Shown here in pieces: positions 1 through 8,960 of a stretch of 64,000 nt of DNA. The notes below the pieces were generated by a model that had not been told where the DNA came from, did not search any database, and saw nothing but the letters and a program-made list of their open reading frames with translations. A program made the position numbers and the translations under genes. Source of the DNA: an uncultured Clostridia bacterium (GTDB lineage Bacteria > Bacillota > Clostridia > TANB77 > CAG-465); NCBI GenBank assembly GCA_934149365.1, contig CAKPEI010000002.1:142441-206440 (forward strand), in the 5' to 3' direction. How positions within the stretch are numbered: the stretch's first letter is position 1; each line of letters begins with the position of its first letter.

Positions 1-72
1 ATTTGGGGGGGATTTGTCAAACATAAAAAATCAATATAAGCGTATAAATAGTACTAGTAAAGGAGCGTAAAA

Positions 73-1467
73 TTGAATATAGATGCAGTTATAATAATTA
101 TATATTTATTAATAATACTTTTAATTGGTTTGGTGTCTTCAAGGAAATTAAACACAATAGATGATTTTGCGGTGTCTAATGTAAAATATGGAAAAACAGT
201 TATTTTCATTACTATGTGCTGTTCCTTTTTAGGTGGTGGCTTTTCATTTGGTAATGCTGCAGAGGTATATAAAAATGGTATAGGAAATATATTTGCACTT
301 TTTGGGTTTGGCATAGGTCAAATTTTTATTGGAAAATATATAGCAACAAAAATGGGAAGATTTGAGGGCTGTATTTCAACTGGAAACATAATGGAAAGAA
401 TGTATGGGAAAAGAATGCAAGTTATAACAGGGATACTTGCTACCATAATTTGTTCAGGAATATTAGGAGCACAAGTTAGCGTTATGGGAAATATATTTTA
501 CGCATTTATGGGAATACCTCCTGTAGTTGGTGTAATAATTGGTTTTGGTATAGTATTAATATATTCTACAATGGGTGGAATAAAAGCTGATATAATAACG
601 GACATAATTCAGTTTGGTATTTTGATTATAGGAATACCGTTTTTAGTTATATATGGAACCCATGCTGCAGGTGGAGTGACAAATGTACTAACTAGTGTAC
701 CAAAAGAATATTTTAATATTTTTAATAATAGTAGTATAGGAAGTTTCCTTTCAGTATTTTTTACACTTATGATAGGAGAAATGCTAGTGCCACCATACAT
801 ACAAAGATTATTGATTGGTAAAGAGGCACAAGATACATCTAAAGCTACAATAATGAGTGGTTTCGCATCGTTTATTTTCTTTATTTTGACTGGTCTTGTT
901 GGACTTATATCATATAGTATAGATAAAAATATGGTTCCAGAAATGGCTATGATAGGAATCATACGAAAGGTACTTCCTGTAGGACTTAGTGGGGTGATTA
1001 TATCGGCTATGATGGCCATAGTTTTATCAACTGCTGATTCTTTTTTAAATAGTGCAGCTGTTAGTGTTATAAATGATGTGTATTTACCTTTAAAGCAAGG
1101 AAATGTTGGTCAAAAAGAAAAACTAAAGATAGTAAGAATTGCAAATATAATCATAGGAGTAATAGCAGTACTAGTGGCATTACTTGTACCTAGACTTTTA
1201 GATATATTAACATTATCATATAGTTTTTGGGCACCTACTTTACTTCCGATTTTACTTCTTTCTATATTGGGACTTAACTTGAGTAAAAAATCAGTTTGGA
1301 TAGGTGTAATTTCAGGAATAGGAAGTTCCCTATACTGGAATTTGATATTAAATAAATCATATAGCATTGATGGTCTTTTAATAGGTTTTGCTATTAACAT
1401 GATAATAACTGTATTATTACATTTCTCTAAGAAAGTTATATATGTTAAAATAAACTCTAAGACATAG
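73..1467 (+). CDS. sodium:solute symporter family protein
   Basis: Integral membrane transporter of the sodium/solute symporter (SSS) family, which couples Na+ entry to uptake of a small organic solute. The 464-residue protein is almost entirely hydrophobic helices joined by short loops. It has the family's N-terminal arrangement, with a first helix (about residues 5-21), a 'SSRKLNTIDDFAV' segment and a glycine-rich second helix around 'FLGGGFSFGNAAEVY'. The conserved 'YSTMGGIKADIITDIIQF' segment lies near residues 155-175. Length is normal for the family. It starts at TTG (73-75), with AAAGGAG ending about seven bases upstream. The substrate cannot be read from the sequence. No partner gene lies downstream, where a tRNA follows. 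Confidence 0.85.
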   Translation: MNIDAVIIIIYLLIILLIGLVSSRKLNTIDDFAVSNVKYGKTVIFITMCCSFLGGGFSFGNAAEVYKNGIGNIFALFGFGIGQIFIGKYIATKMGRFEGCISTGNIMERMYGKRMQVITGILATIICSGILGAQVSVMGNIFYAFMGIPPVVGVIIGFGIVLIYSTMGGIKADIITDIIQFGILIIGIPFLVIYGTHAAGGVTNVLTSVPKEYFNIFNNSSIGSFLSVFFTLMIGEMLVPPYIQRLLIGKEAQDTSKATIMSGFASFIFFILTGLVGLISYSIDKNMVPEMAMIGIIRKVLPVGLSGVIISAMMAIVLSTADSFLNSAAVSVINDVYLPLKQGNVGQKEKLKIVRIANIIIGVIAVLVALLVPRLLDILTLSYSFWAPTLLPILLLSILGLNLSKKSVWIGVISGIGSSLYWNLILNKSYSIDGLLIGFAINMIITVLLHFSKKVIYVKINSKT

Positions 1468-1481
1468 AGAATATTTAGCTA

Positions 1482-1509
1482 TTGATTTTGATAAAATTAA
1501 TGATATAAT
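1482..1509 (+). promoter_or_regulatory. promoter for tRNA-Thr
   Basis: TTGATT (1482-1487), a 16-base spacer and a perfect TATAAT (1504-1509) end 11 bases before the first base of tRNA-Thr. Confidence 0.7.
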
Positions 1510-1519
1510 AATACAAATT

Positions 1520-1595
1520 GCTTCCATAGCTCAGTAGGTAGAGCGCATCCATGGTAAGGATGAGGTCATGAGTTCAATTCTCATTGGAAGCTCCA
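1520..1595 (+). tRNA. tRNA-Thr (GGT)
   Basis: A 76-base cloverleaf. The seven-pair acceptor stem is GCTTCCA/TGGAAGC. The anticodon loop ATGGTAA sits between CATCC and GGATG, giving anticodon GGT. The T-arm is present and the 3' CCA is encoded. Confidence 0.96.
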
Positions 1596-1604
1596 AAATA
1601 TAGA

Positions 1605-1647
1605 AAAACAAGCAGATTTTAAAAATGTTTAGAACTGCTTGTTTTTT
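1605..1647 (+). terminator. intrinsic terminator after tRNA-Thr
   Basis: The inverted repeat AAAACAAGCAG / CTGCTTGTTTT runs into a T tract (1641-1647), just after the tRNA. Confidence 0.85.
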
Positions 1648-1727
1648 ACTTTTTTAGGTAGCATCAAACATGTATATTATTAATTTTTCGATAAAAGTAT
1701 AAATTTGTCTTTTTTAGTTGAAATATT

Positions 1728-1757
1728 TTGAAATATATAATAATATATTAGTATAAT
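1728..1757 (+). promoter_or_regulatory. promoter for DUF3137/lemA operon
   Basis: TTGAAA (1728-1733), an 18-base spacer and TATAAT (1752-1757) lie 14 bases before the start codon. The transcript would have an almost minimal 5' end that contains the GGAG Shine-Dalgarno site. Confidence 0.55.
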
Positions 1758-1771
1758 TTTGGAGAAAAATA

Positions 1772-2725
1772 ATGGACGATAAGAATGTATTAAACGGCGA
1801 AAGTTTTTCTTCATTATATACCAAGTTATATAATGAAAATTTTGAAGAACTAGAAAATCTTAGAAAAAAAGAAGCAAGTAATGCACTAAAGATATTGTTA
1901 CCGGTACTTGTTGTAATGTTGGCTATATTTATATTCCCTTTTGCTAATTTTGCAGTAGTGCCATTAGTAATATTGTTTGTTTTTGCATGTATAGTAAGCA
2001 CAACCAAAAAAGGTGTGGGAAATCAGGCAGCTGGCAAGGCTTCGTATAGTGAAACATTTAAGAAAAAAATTATTTCGCCTATGATAAATGAAGCAATACC
2101 AGGAAGTGAATATTTCCCAAATGATGGGTTAACAAAAGTAGAATATGACAAGGGTGAATGGGAATTTTACGATAGGTTTTATTCAGAGGATAAACTTATT
2201 ATTCCTTTAAAATTTGCTTTTAATGAAAATGTAAAAATTAATTTGCAAGTTGCAGAAGTGCATACAGAGAATAGACATGAAGATTCTGAGGGTAATGTTT
2301 CATATGTAACAAAATTTTATGGTATGGCTGGATTTGTTACATTACCAAAGAGCATAAATGGCAAAATAAAGGTTAAAAATGACGGAGCTGCATTATTTTC
2401 TAAAGATAAAATAAAAATGGACATGGTTGAGTTTGAAAAGTTATTTGACGTTCAAGCAGATGATAAAATAAAGGCAATGCAGATACTTACATCGGATGTA
2501 ATGGCTGATATGATAGATGTGGTTAAGGCCACAAAAATTAAGTTTGAGTTTTATTTAAAAGATGATAAAATGTATATAAGGTTTCATACAGGAGCAATGT
2601 TTGAGCCAGACACATTTGGTAAAGCAATGAAATTTGAAGAACTTAAAAGATATTTTGATATTACAACTTTGTTAAGCAAAGTAACTACTGATATATGTAA
2701 AGTTATACTAGAAACAGAGTTATAA
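1772..2725 (+). CDS. DUF3137 domain membrane protein
   Basis: A 317-residue protein that fits the DUF3137 family by overall layout. It has a short charged N-terminus, one strongly hydrophobic hairpin (about residues 40-75) and a long soluble C-terminal domain with an aromatic-rich 'EWEFYDRFYSED' stretch. Genes of this kind often sit beside lemA, and here lemA follows after 13 bases with its own Shine-Dalgarno site, so the two are probably co-transcribed and act at the same membrane site. The biochemical role is unknown. GGAG lies seven bases before the ATG. Family assignment rests on recognition of layout and context. Confidence 0.75.
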   Translation: MDDKNVLNGESFSSLYTKLYNENFEELENLRKKEASNALKILLPVLVVMLAIFIFPFANFAVVPLVILFVFACIVSTTKKGVGNQAAGKASYSETFKKKIISPMINEAIPGSEYFPNDGLTKVEYDKGEWEFYDRFYSEDKLIIPLKFAFNENVKINLQVAEVHTENRHEDSEGNVSYVTKFYGMAGFVTLPKSINGKIKVKNDGAALFSKDKIKMDMVEFEKLFDVQADDKIKAMQILTSDVMADMIDVVKATKIKFEFYLKDDKMYIRFHTGAMFEPDTFGKAMKFEELKRYFDITTLLSKVTTDICKVILETEL

Positions 2726-2738
2726 AAAGGAGAGAAAA

Positions 2739-3422
2739 ATGGAAGGTAATAAATTTGTTCAAACAATTTTAACAATAATTTTTGTGTTGTTTTTTATAAT
2801 GTTGATACTTGGTTCTATGATACCTCTTTGGCAGCTTAAGGCACCAAATATTATTAAAGTTGATCATTTTAGCAATATTAGACCAATTAGTTGGATATCA
2901 CTAGCGGTTGTTGTTTTTTTGCTATATATAATATCTACATATAACGGTCTTGTGGCACTAAAGAAAAAAGTAGAGCAATCAAAAAGTGGAGTAGATGTGT
3001 ACTTAAAGCAGAGATTTGATTTGATACCAAACGTAGTCGAAACTGTAAAAGGTTATGCCAAATATGAAGAAGATGTTTTAGAAAAGATAATAAAAATAAG
3101 AAATGAATATAGTAATAATTCACAGGATAATATGAAAGTAAATGCTACACTTAATGAGGAATATAATAAACTTATGGCAGTAGTTGAAAGTTATCCAGAA
3201 CTTAAAGCAAACGAATCTTTTTTAATTTTACAAAAGCAACTTTCTAAAATCGAAAGTCAACTGCAAGCTGCTAGAAGAATATATAATTTAGATGTGACAG
3301 AATACAACACTAAAGCTCAGAGCTTTCCAACAAATGTGGTAGCTGCTATATTTAAGTTTAAAGAGATAGCATTGTTTGAAATTGATGCTTCAGAAAAAGA
3401 AAATATAAATATAGAAATTTAA
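2739..3422 (+). CDS. lemA: LemA family protein
   Basis: LemA-type membrane protein. The hallmark is a transmembrane segment (about residues 51-67, ending 'LLYIISTYNGLV') followed directly by a long helical domain that starts 'ALKKKVEQSKSGVDVYLKQR' and includes 'DLIPNVVETVKGYAKYE'. These are the most conserved parts of the family. An extra N-terminal hydrophobic helix (about 9-29) is present, so the protein probably forms a hairpin in the membrane; most LemA proteins have only one. Function in the family is not settled. It follows the DUF3137 gene by 13 bases and is closed by a terminator at 3445. Confidence 0.88.
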   Translation: MEGNKFVQTILTIIFVLFFIMLILGSMIPLWQLKAPNIIKVDHFSNIRPISWISLAVVVFLLYIISTYNGLVALKKKVEQSKSGVDVYLKQRFDLIPNVVETVKGYAKYEEDVLEKIIKIRNEYSNNSQDNMKVNATLNEEYNKLMAVVESYPELKANESFLILQKQLSKIESQLQAARRIYNLDVTEYNTKAQSFPTNVVAAIFKFKEIALFEIDASEKENINIEI

Positions 3423-3444
3423 AATATGTTTTTTACCAAAGATA

Positions 3445-3478
3445 AAGTTGAAACAGTACATTTACTGTTTCAGCTTTT
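3445..3478 (+). terminator. intrinsic terminator after lemA
   Basis: A 14-pair hairpin with a CATT loop (arms 3445-3458 and 3463-3476, one G-U pair) ends in a short T run. Confidence 0.75.
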
Positions 3479-3514
3479 CTGCGGTCAAAATGACGAATTA
3501 TAGGAGAGGGTAAG

Positions 3515-5668
3515 ATGAATGACAATATAATGTTAGAGATAAGCAAAGATATGAATATAAAAAAATCACAGGTAGAGAAGACTTTAGAATTATTAAAAGA
3601 CAATAACACGATTCCTTTTATAGCAAGATATCGTAAAGAGGTTACAGGTAATTTAGACGAGGAACAAATAAGAAAAATAAGCGAAGTGTACGAATACCAA
3701 GTTAATCTTCAAAAGAGAAAAGATGATGTTATAAGATTAATAGATGAAAAAGGAATGCTTACAGAAGAATTAAAGCAAGAAATATTAAAAGCAAGTAAAC
3801 TTGTTGAAATAGAAGATATATATAGACCATTTAAAGAAAAAAAGAAAACAAAAGGTTTAGAGGCAATAAATAATGGACTAGAACCTCTTGCTAAAGAAAT
3901 TATGACTTTTCCAACTAATATGCCCGATGTGTCAAAATATATAAATGAAAAAGTAAAATCAGAAGAGGAAGCTATAACTGGAGCAAAGTATATTATAGCA
4001 GAAATAGTTAGTGATAATTCTAATTATAGAAAATGGATAAGAAATAATATATTTAGATATGGAAGCATAAGTAGCAAAATAAAGAAAAATGCTGAGGATG
4101 AGAATAAAGTATATAATATGTACTATGATTACGCAGAAAAGATAAGGAATATAAAATCCCATAGGGTACTTGCTTTAAATAGGGGAGAAAAAGAAGGAAT
4201 ACTTACAGTTTCAATATCTGATGATAAGGAAAATGTACTAAAATGGCTAGAAAGTAAAGTAGTAAAAAGTGAGAAGCAAAAAACATCACCTGCATATAAA
4301 TTTGTTATAGAAGCTATTGAAGATAGCTATAAAAGATTAATATTTCCTAGCATTCAAAGAGAAATACGTAAGGAACTTACTGAAAAAGCAGATGAAGTCG
4401 CAATAGATGTATTTGCTAAAAATTTAGAAAAATTGCTTTTACAGCCTCCTATGAAAGAAAAAGTTGTTTTAGGCTTAGATCCTGCATATAGAACTGGATG
4501 TAAATTAGCTGTTATTGATGGGACTGGTAAGCCTGAGAATATATCTGTAATATATCCGCATGAACCTAAAAATCAATACATGGAGAGTAAAAATAAATTG
4601 CTAGAATTGATAGATAAATATTCCGTTGATGTTATTGCAATTGGAAATGGAACTGCATCAAGAGAGAGTGAAGCACTAGTTGCTGATACTATAAAAAGCA
4701 GTAAAAGACCTGTTAAATATATAATGGTAAATGAAGCTGGTGCAAGTGTATATTCTGCAAGTAAACTAGCTATAGAAGAATTTCCTAATTTGCATGTAGA
4801 AGAAAGAAGTGCAATAAGTATTGCCAGAAGATTGCAAGATCCATTAAGTGAACTTGTAAAGATAGATTCTAAAAGTATAGGAGTAGGTCAGTATCAACAT
4901 GATGTGCAAGAAAAAAGGCTAGATGAGTCATTAGAATTTGTTGTAACAAAAGCTGTAAATAGTGTAGGTGTAAATGTTAATACTGCAAGTAAATCACTTT
5001 TATCACATGTATCTGGACTTAATAAAAAATCAATTGAGGCTATACTTGATTATAGAGATAAGAAAGGAAAGATAAAATCTAGAAAAGAATTAAAAAACAT
5101 AAAATCATATGGTGATAAGGCATATGAACAATCAATAGGCTTTATTAGAATAGTAGATGGAGAAAACATTTTAGATAAAACCGCTATACATCCTGAAAGT
5201 TATGATAAAACACTTAAATTATTAGATAGCTTGGACATTAATATTTCAGAAATTGGAAATGATGATGTAAAGAATAAGCTTAAAAATGTAGATATAAAGA
5301 AAGAATCTGAAAGTATAGGAATAGATGAATATACGTTAACTGATATAGTATCTTGTTTAATAGCACCAGGAAGAGATCCAAGAGATGATGTCCCTGCTCC
5401 TATCTTAAGAGGGGATGTATTAAAATTAGAAGACTTAAAAGTTGGAATGAAATTAAAAGGAACTGTTAGAAATGTCGTTGATTTTGGAGCTTTTATCGAC
5501 ATCGGAATAAAAAATGATGGACTAGTGCATATTTCTAAGATAACAGACAGATATATAAAACATCCGCTAGAAGTATTAAATGTAGGTGATACTGTAGATT
5601 GTTATGTTGATGAGGTTTTTATGGATAAGAAAAAGGTATCACTTTCTTTAATAGAACCTAAAAAATAA
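3515..5668 (+). CDS. tex: Tex family RNA-binding transcription accessory protein
   Basis: Tex, a cytoplasmic nucleic-acid-binding protein associated with transcription. At 717 residues it is full length. It has the N-terminal helical Tex domain with 'NNTIPFIARYRKEVTGNLDEE' signature residues (about 30-50). A YqgF/RNase H-like domain opens with 'VLGLDPAYRTGCKLAVID' near residue 320. Helix-hairpin-helix segments lie around 480-560 ('VNVNTASKSLLSHVSGL'). A C-terminal S1 RNA-binding domain (about 643-713) contains 'GTVRNVVDFGAFIDIG'. A GGAGAGG Shine-Dalgarno site precedes the ATG. It stands alone between lemA and tdk. Confidence 0.95.
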   Translation: MNDNIMLEISKDMNIKKSQVEKTLELLKDNNTIPFIARYRKEVTGNLDEEQIRKISEVYEYQVNLQKRKDDVIRLIDEKGMLTEELKQEILKASKLVEIEDIYRPFKEKKKTKGLEAINNGLEPLAKEIMTFPTNMPDVSKYINEKVKSEEEAITGAKYIIAEIVSDNSNYRKWIRNNIFRYGSISSKIKKNAEDENKVYNMYYDYAEKIRNIKSHRVLALNRGEKEGILTVSISDDKENVLKWLESKVVKSEKQKTSPAYKFVIEAIEDSYKRLIFPSIQREIRKELTEKADEVAIDVFAKNLEKLLLQPPMKEKVVLGLDPAYRTGCKLAVIDGTGKPENISVIYPHEPKNQYMESKNKLLELIDKYSVDVIAIGNGTASRESEALVADTIKSSKRPVKYIMVNEAGASVYSASKLAIEEFPNLHVEERSAISIARRLQDPLSELVKIDSKSIGVGQYQHDVQEKRLDESLEFVVTKAVNSVGVNVNTASKSLLSHVSGLNKKSIEAILDYRDKKGKIKSRKELKNIKSYGDKAYEQSIGFIRIVDGENILDKTAIHPESYDKTLKLLDSLDINISEIGNDDVKNKLKNVDIKKESESIGIDEYTLTDIVSCLIAPGRDPRDDVPAPILRGDVLKLEDLKVGMKLKGTVRNVVDFGAFIDIGIKNDGLVHISKITDRYIKHPLEVLNVGDTVDCYVDEVFMDKKKVSLSLIEPKK

Positions 5669-5748
5669 ATTATTGATATTCAAAAGAAGCCGTAAATAAA
5701 CTTAAGATAAAATTTAAAAATACATTATTATATTTAGGAGGATTATAT

Positions 5749-6342
5749 ATGGCAAAGTTAAAATTATGCTATGGAGCTATGAATGCTGGTAAAACTATGG
5801 AAGCAATAAGAGTTATGTTTAATTATGAACAATTAGGGCATAGAGTGTTGCTTATGAAACCTGAGGTTGATACCAAAGGTGGAGACATGATTGTAAGTAG
5901 AACAGGTTATAACAAAAAAGTGGATGTTATGTTAAAAAAAGATGATGATGCATATAAAGTATTTCTTAAGGAAAATTCTCATGGTAAAAATATCAAGTGT
6001 GTAATTGTAGATGAAGCTCAATTCTTAACAAAAAAACAAGTTGAAGAACTTACAGATATTTGCGATAAAAAAGATATTGCAGTTATGACATATGCTTTAA
6101 AAAATAATTTTCAAGGTGAGCTTTTTCCAGGAGTAAAAGCATTGATAGAATATGCTGACGAAATAGAGGAAATACCTACACTATGCTTCAATTGTTTAGA
6201 TGAACCTAGAAAAGCAAGATTTAATGTTAGGATAAAAGACGGCAAGCCTATTACTATTGGTGATGAAGTAGCAATAGATGGAGAGGGCGTAGAATATATA
6301 CCTGTTTGTAGAAAGTGCTTTAAGGAAATAAAAAGAGGTTAA
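5749..6342 (+). CDS. tdk: thymidine kinase
   Basis: Type II (TK1-like) thymidine kinase, which phosphorylates thymidine with ATP in the salvage pathway. The P-loop GAMNAGKT is at residues 9-16. The Walker-B-like/lasso element 'VIVDEAQFL' is near 88-96. Two cysteine pairs, CFNC (about 148) and CRKC (about 188), would bind the structural zinc. Its 197 residues are the usual size. AGGAGG lies upstream of the ATG. It is followed by tRNA-Gly, which has its own promoter. Confidence 0.95.
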   Translation: MAKLKLCYGAMNAGKTMEAIRVMFNYEQLGHRVLLMKPEVDTKGGDMIVSRTGYNKKVDVMLKKDDDAYKVFLKENSHGKNIKCVIVDEAQFLTKKQVEELTDICDKKDIAVMTYALKNNFQGELFPGVKALIEYADEIEEIPTLCFNCLDEPRKARFNVRIKDGKPITIGDEVAIDGEGVEYIPVCRKCFKEIKRG

Positions 6343-6356
6343 CCTGCTTTAGCTTG

Positions 6357-6385
6357 TTGAAATGTGTAATATATTATGATAAAAT
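6357..6385 (+). promoter_or_regulatory. promoter for tRNA-Gly, set in a palindrome
   Basis: TTGAAA (6357-6362), a 17-base spacer and TAAAAT (6380-6385). A perfect 12-base inverted repeat, TGTGTAATATAT (6363-6374) and ATATATTACACA (6384-6395), spans the spacer, the -10 element and the probable transcription start. The tRNA begins at 6397. Confidence 0.7.
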
Positions 6386-6396
6386 ATATTACACAT

Positions 6397-6470
6397 GCGA
6401 GATTAGTTTAGTGGTAGAATAGAAGGCTTCCGATCTTTTGACGCGGGTTCGATTCCCGCATCTCGCTCCA
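6397..6470 (+). tRNA. tRNA-Gly (TCC)
   Basis: A 74-base cloverleaf with acceptor stem GCGAGAT/ATCTCGC and T-arm GCGGG-TTCGATT-CCCGC. The anticodon loop CTTCCGA gives TCC, and CCA is encoded. The anticodon stem has wobble pairs at both ends, and position 37 is G where A is usual. Confidence 0.93.
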
Positions 6471-6515
6471 ATTTGTAAGTAGACCATAGGCATAGCCTAT
6501 GGTCTACTTACAAAT
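6471..6515 (+). terminator. long perfect hairpin after tRNA-Gly
   Basis: A 21-base perfect inverted repeat with a three-base loop follows the tRNA without a gap. There is no strong T tract directly after it, but a second hairpin at 6526 follows. It could end the tRNA transcript or act as a processing or stability structure. Confidence 0.6.
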
Positions 6516-6525
6516 GAAAAAATAC

Positions 6526-6560
6526 ACCCCAGAATTTAATGTTCTGGGGTAATTTGTTAT
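6526..6560. terminator. bidirectional terminator between tRNA-Gly and PrsW-like gene
   Basis: The stem ACCCCAGAA / TTCTGGGGT (6526-6534, 6542-6550) is flanked by A runs on the left and T runs on the right. Read on the minus strand it has a T6 tail and ends the zinc-ribbon operon. On the plus strand a T7 run follows about 10 bases later. Confidence 0.8.
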
Positions 6561-6586
6561 ATTTTTTTCATTCTTTTATAAGGTTA

Positions 6587-7771
6587 TTAGCTTGAAAGAG
6601 AAGAAGTATCTTCTTGCACATTTTCTAATATTTTAGCATCGTCAATTTGTTTTAAACCTAAGTTTATGAAATAAACTATTACAAGCCAAGCAAGAACTGT
6701 CATTGTTAATTGTACTAGATAATATGGAGCTTCAATAGGCATATCCCATACACCATGTAATACAACTGGTATTAGACAAATTAATAAGAATCTTCTATCA
6801 TTTATGTGTTTTTTGTCTAGCTTATCAAAGCCTTTAACGTACATTAATGCTGCACCTTCAATAGCTGCCCAAGCAACGTGCCCGCCAGGAGCTAAGAAAC
6901 CACGTAATTTTATTATTTCAAGCATTGCTTGAAGACCACTATTTAAACCGAATTTTAATATATATCCAGCTGTTTCAAAAGCTGCGAAACCGGCACCAAC
7001 TGCTGCACCTATTAACAAACCATCTAATATATAGTTACTCTTTTTACTTTTGAATAAGAAAACTGCAACTATAACTGCTTTTGCCGCTTCTTCAACTAAA
7101 CCAATTAGTAATGCACCCATGTAAGTTTGGGTTGTAGCGTTTGCATCGAAGTATGGGAGTGAAAAATAAAGTATTGCCAAAATCAATGATAATGCTCCAC
7201 CCAGTACAAAGTATTTTATAACTTTATAAAAAGGTATGTTCCTAAATAAATTAATTTCAAAGAAAAACATTAATACTGTTACAGGAACAGCAAAAGCAGC
7301 TAGCATAATCATTATAGGTAAAAAGTTAATGTTTCCATATGATATAAATCCAATACGTGTAGGAATATATGCAATTAGGAAAAATACTAATATTTTGAAA
7401 TATACCCATGCACTAGCTTTAGTAGGATCAATATCTTTTAGCTCAGGAGTGGTTTTTTCTGAGCCACAAGTAAATAATTCATCTAATTCTTCATCAGAAT
7501 GTTTTTTTAAAGTGTTTTTAAATAAGTCTTTAAAAGTTACATAGCTTTTTGATGTTGCTCCAGTTAACCTATCTAGGTTTTCAGTAATTATATTTGTTGC
7601 ATTTTTTTTATTGATAGGGTACCCGCAATCAGGGCAATTTATTTCATCACCTTTTAATTTTCTGCCACATTCTGGGCAAGTTTCTAAGTTTATTTTTACT
7701 CCACAATGTGGACAAGTTTTTGCACTTGAAGAAATACTTTCTCCACATTCTTCACATTTTATTAGTGCCAT
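6587..7771 (-). CDS. zinc-ribbon PrsW family intramembrane protease
   Basis: A membrane protein of 394 residues combining two N-terminal zinc ribbons (CxxC pairs at Cys6/9, 20/23, 32/35 and 46/49) with a multi-helix domain that carries the PrsW glutamic-type intramembrane protease motifs. These are EExxK (Glu227, Glu228, Lys231), FE (Phe265, Glu266), a histidine at 298 and HGVWD (339-343). In Bacillus, PrsW makes the first cut in an anti-sigma factor. The substrate here is unknown. The upstream gene ends two bases before this one starts, and its last codons contain the GGAGG Shine-Dalgarno site, so the two are translationally linked. That makes the upstream protein a candidate substrate or partner. 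Confidence 0.85.
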   Translation of the reverse strand: MALIKCEECGESISSSAKTCPHCGVKINLETCPECGRKLKGDEINCPDCGYPINKKNATNIITENLDRLTGATSKSYVTFKDLFKNTLKKHSDEELDELFTCGSEKTTPELKDIDPTKASAWVYFKILVFFLIAYIPTRIGFISYGNINFLPIMIMLAAFAVPVTVLMFFFEINLFRNIPFYKVIKYFVLGGALSLILAILYFSLPYFDANATTQTYMGALLIGLVEEAAKAVIVAVFLFKSKKSNYILDGLLIGAAVGAGFAAFETAGYILKFGLNSGLQAMLEIIKLRGFLAPGGHVAWAAIEGAALMYVKGFDKLDKKHINDRRFLLICLIPVVLHGVWDMPIEAPYYLVQLTMTVLAWLVIVYFINLGLKQIDDAKILENVQEDTSSLSS

Positions 7772-7772
7772 A

Positions 7773-8495
7773 TTATTTTCCTCCTTCTGTTAGGGTAGAT
7801 AAGATATGTTCAGCTACGCTATTAATTTCACTTGTGTTTGTATTTTCTTCTTTAGAACCAACCATGTATACTTTACCATTTATGAGTACAGCATATCTAT
7901 TGTCAATTATTAAATGATTATTAGAAGAGTAAGAATATGCAATACCGTATACCGTTCTGTTTCCAACAACTCCAGAAAGTAAATCTATTACAATTTTAAG
8001 ATCGCTACATTCTTTTTTCATGTATTCAGTAAAACTATTTAAGAATGTAGTTTCGTTATTAAAGTTATCATATCTTCCAACAATTATATATGGGATAAGA
8101 GGCCCTTGGTCATCTATATTTTGACCAACATATACATAACCTTCTTTATCAGTTGTAACCTTGTAACCATTAGGTATTTCAAAAGATATACCTAAATATG
8201 GATCGGTATATACTGAATAACCGCTGTTTGATGAAGGAGTAGTAGTTGGTGAAGAAGGATTACCAGTTCCAGTACCACCTGTATTATTGTTATTACTACT
8301 TTGACCAAACATGAAATAACATATTGCAATAATTGCAACTACTATTATTACATATTTTAAGTTCCCAGTATTTAAAGAAATTTTGTTTTTCTTTTCACCA
8401 GAAGCAGGAGCTTTTAATTCATATCCACATTTTGGACAGCTATCTGCCTGGTCACTTATTTTGTTTTTACATTCAGGACATTCTATTAATGCCAT
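7773..8495 (-). CDS. zinc-ribbon single-pass membrane protein
   Basis: A 240-residue protein of unknown function. It starts with a zinc ribbon (Cys6/9 and Cys20/23) that closely matches the start of its neighbour; both begin MALI-x-C. A single transmembrane helix follows (about 48-63), then an Asn/Thr/Gly/Ser-rich linker (about 66-93) and an outer domain of about 145 residues with 'DPYLGISFEIPNGYKV'. The expected layout is ribbon inside, domain outside. It is first in a two-gene operon with the PrsW-like protease. A sensor or anti-sigma-like substrate role is inference from that pairing. No sigma factor gene is adjacent. Confidence 0.7.
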   Translation of the reverse strand: MALIECPECKNKISDQADSCPKCGYELKAPASGEKKNKISLNTGNLKYVIIVVAIIAICYFMFGQSSNNNNTGGTGTGNPSSPTTTPSSNSGYSVYTDPYLGISFEIPNGYKVTTDKEGYVYVGQNIDDQGPLIPYIIVGRYDNFNNETTFLNSFTEYMKKECSDLKIVIDLLSGVVGNRTVYGIAYSYSSNNHLIIDNRYAVLINGKVYMVGSKEENTNTSEINSVAEHILSTLTEGGK

Positions 8496-8654
8496 AATAT
8501 CACCTTCCTTTCTATAAAAATGTATAATTAAAAAATATAAATTATTCCTAGTTTAAGTATAATATAAATATAGTATAATTCAAAACAACTTTACCAAATA
8601 GTCAGTGCCATTTTGGTAATAATGTTAAATAGGATAGAGTAGAAAAATAAAAAA

Positions 8655-8680
8655 ATTCTGGTATCTAGCCATACCAGAAT
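8655..8680 (-). terminator. hairpin with minus-strand T tail
   Basis: The perfect 10-base arms ATTCTGGTAT / ATACCAGAAT read into a T7 run on the minus strand. No recognisable gene lies upstream of it on that strand, so what it terminates is unclear. Confidence 0.5.
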
Positions 8681-8871
8681 CAAAAATGGGGATTATATGA
8701 ATAACTAAAGTAAAGTAGTTAGTTTTCTATCTACTTTATAAACATATTATACCTGTATAATGTGAACAGAGTATGAACAAGAAGTGATAAAAGTGTAATA
8801 TTCAAAAATGTATAAAATAGTATATGAGGTTGATAACGTAGAACTAGGTTCTTCTTAATAACATATTTTGT

Positions 8872-8915
8872 ATCTACAGTTTGATAAATTTTTATCAAAT
8901 TGTAGATATTTTTTT
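8872..8915 (+). terminator. strong intrinsic terminator 45 bases before maf
   Basis: The hairpin has arms ATCTACA-x-TTTGATAAA and TTTATCAAA-x-TGTAGAT and a T7 tail. The 465 bases between 8496 and 8960 hold no convincing ORF. This terminator therefore closes either a small untranslated RNA or a leader that controls maf. Confidence 0.75.
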
Positions 8916-8960
8916 GCAAAGTATGATATACTAAGTTAAATTAGTTTACAAGGAGAGATT

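Noticed and set aside
8731..8919. 62-codon reverse-strand ORF upstream of maf
   Set aside because: No Shine-Dalgarno site and it overlaps a strong plus-strand terminator.
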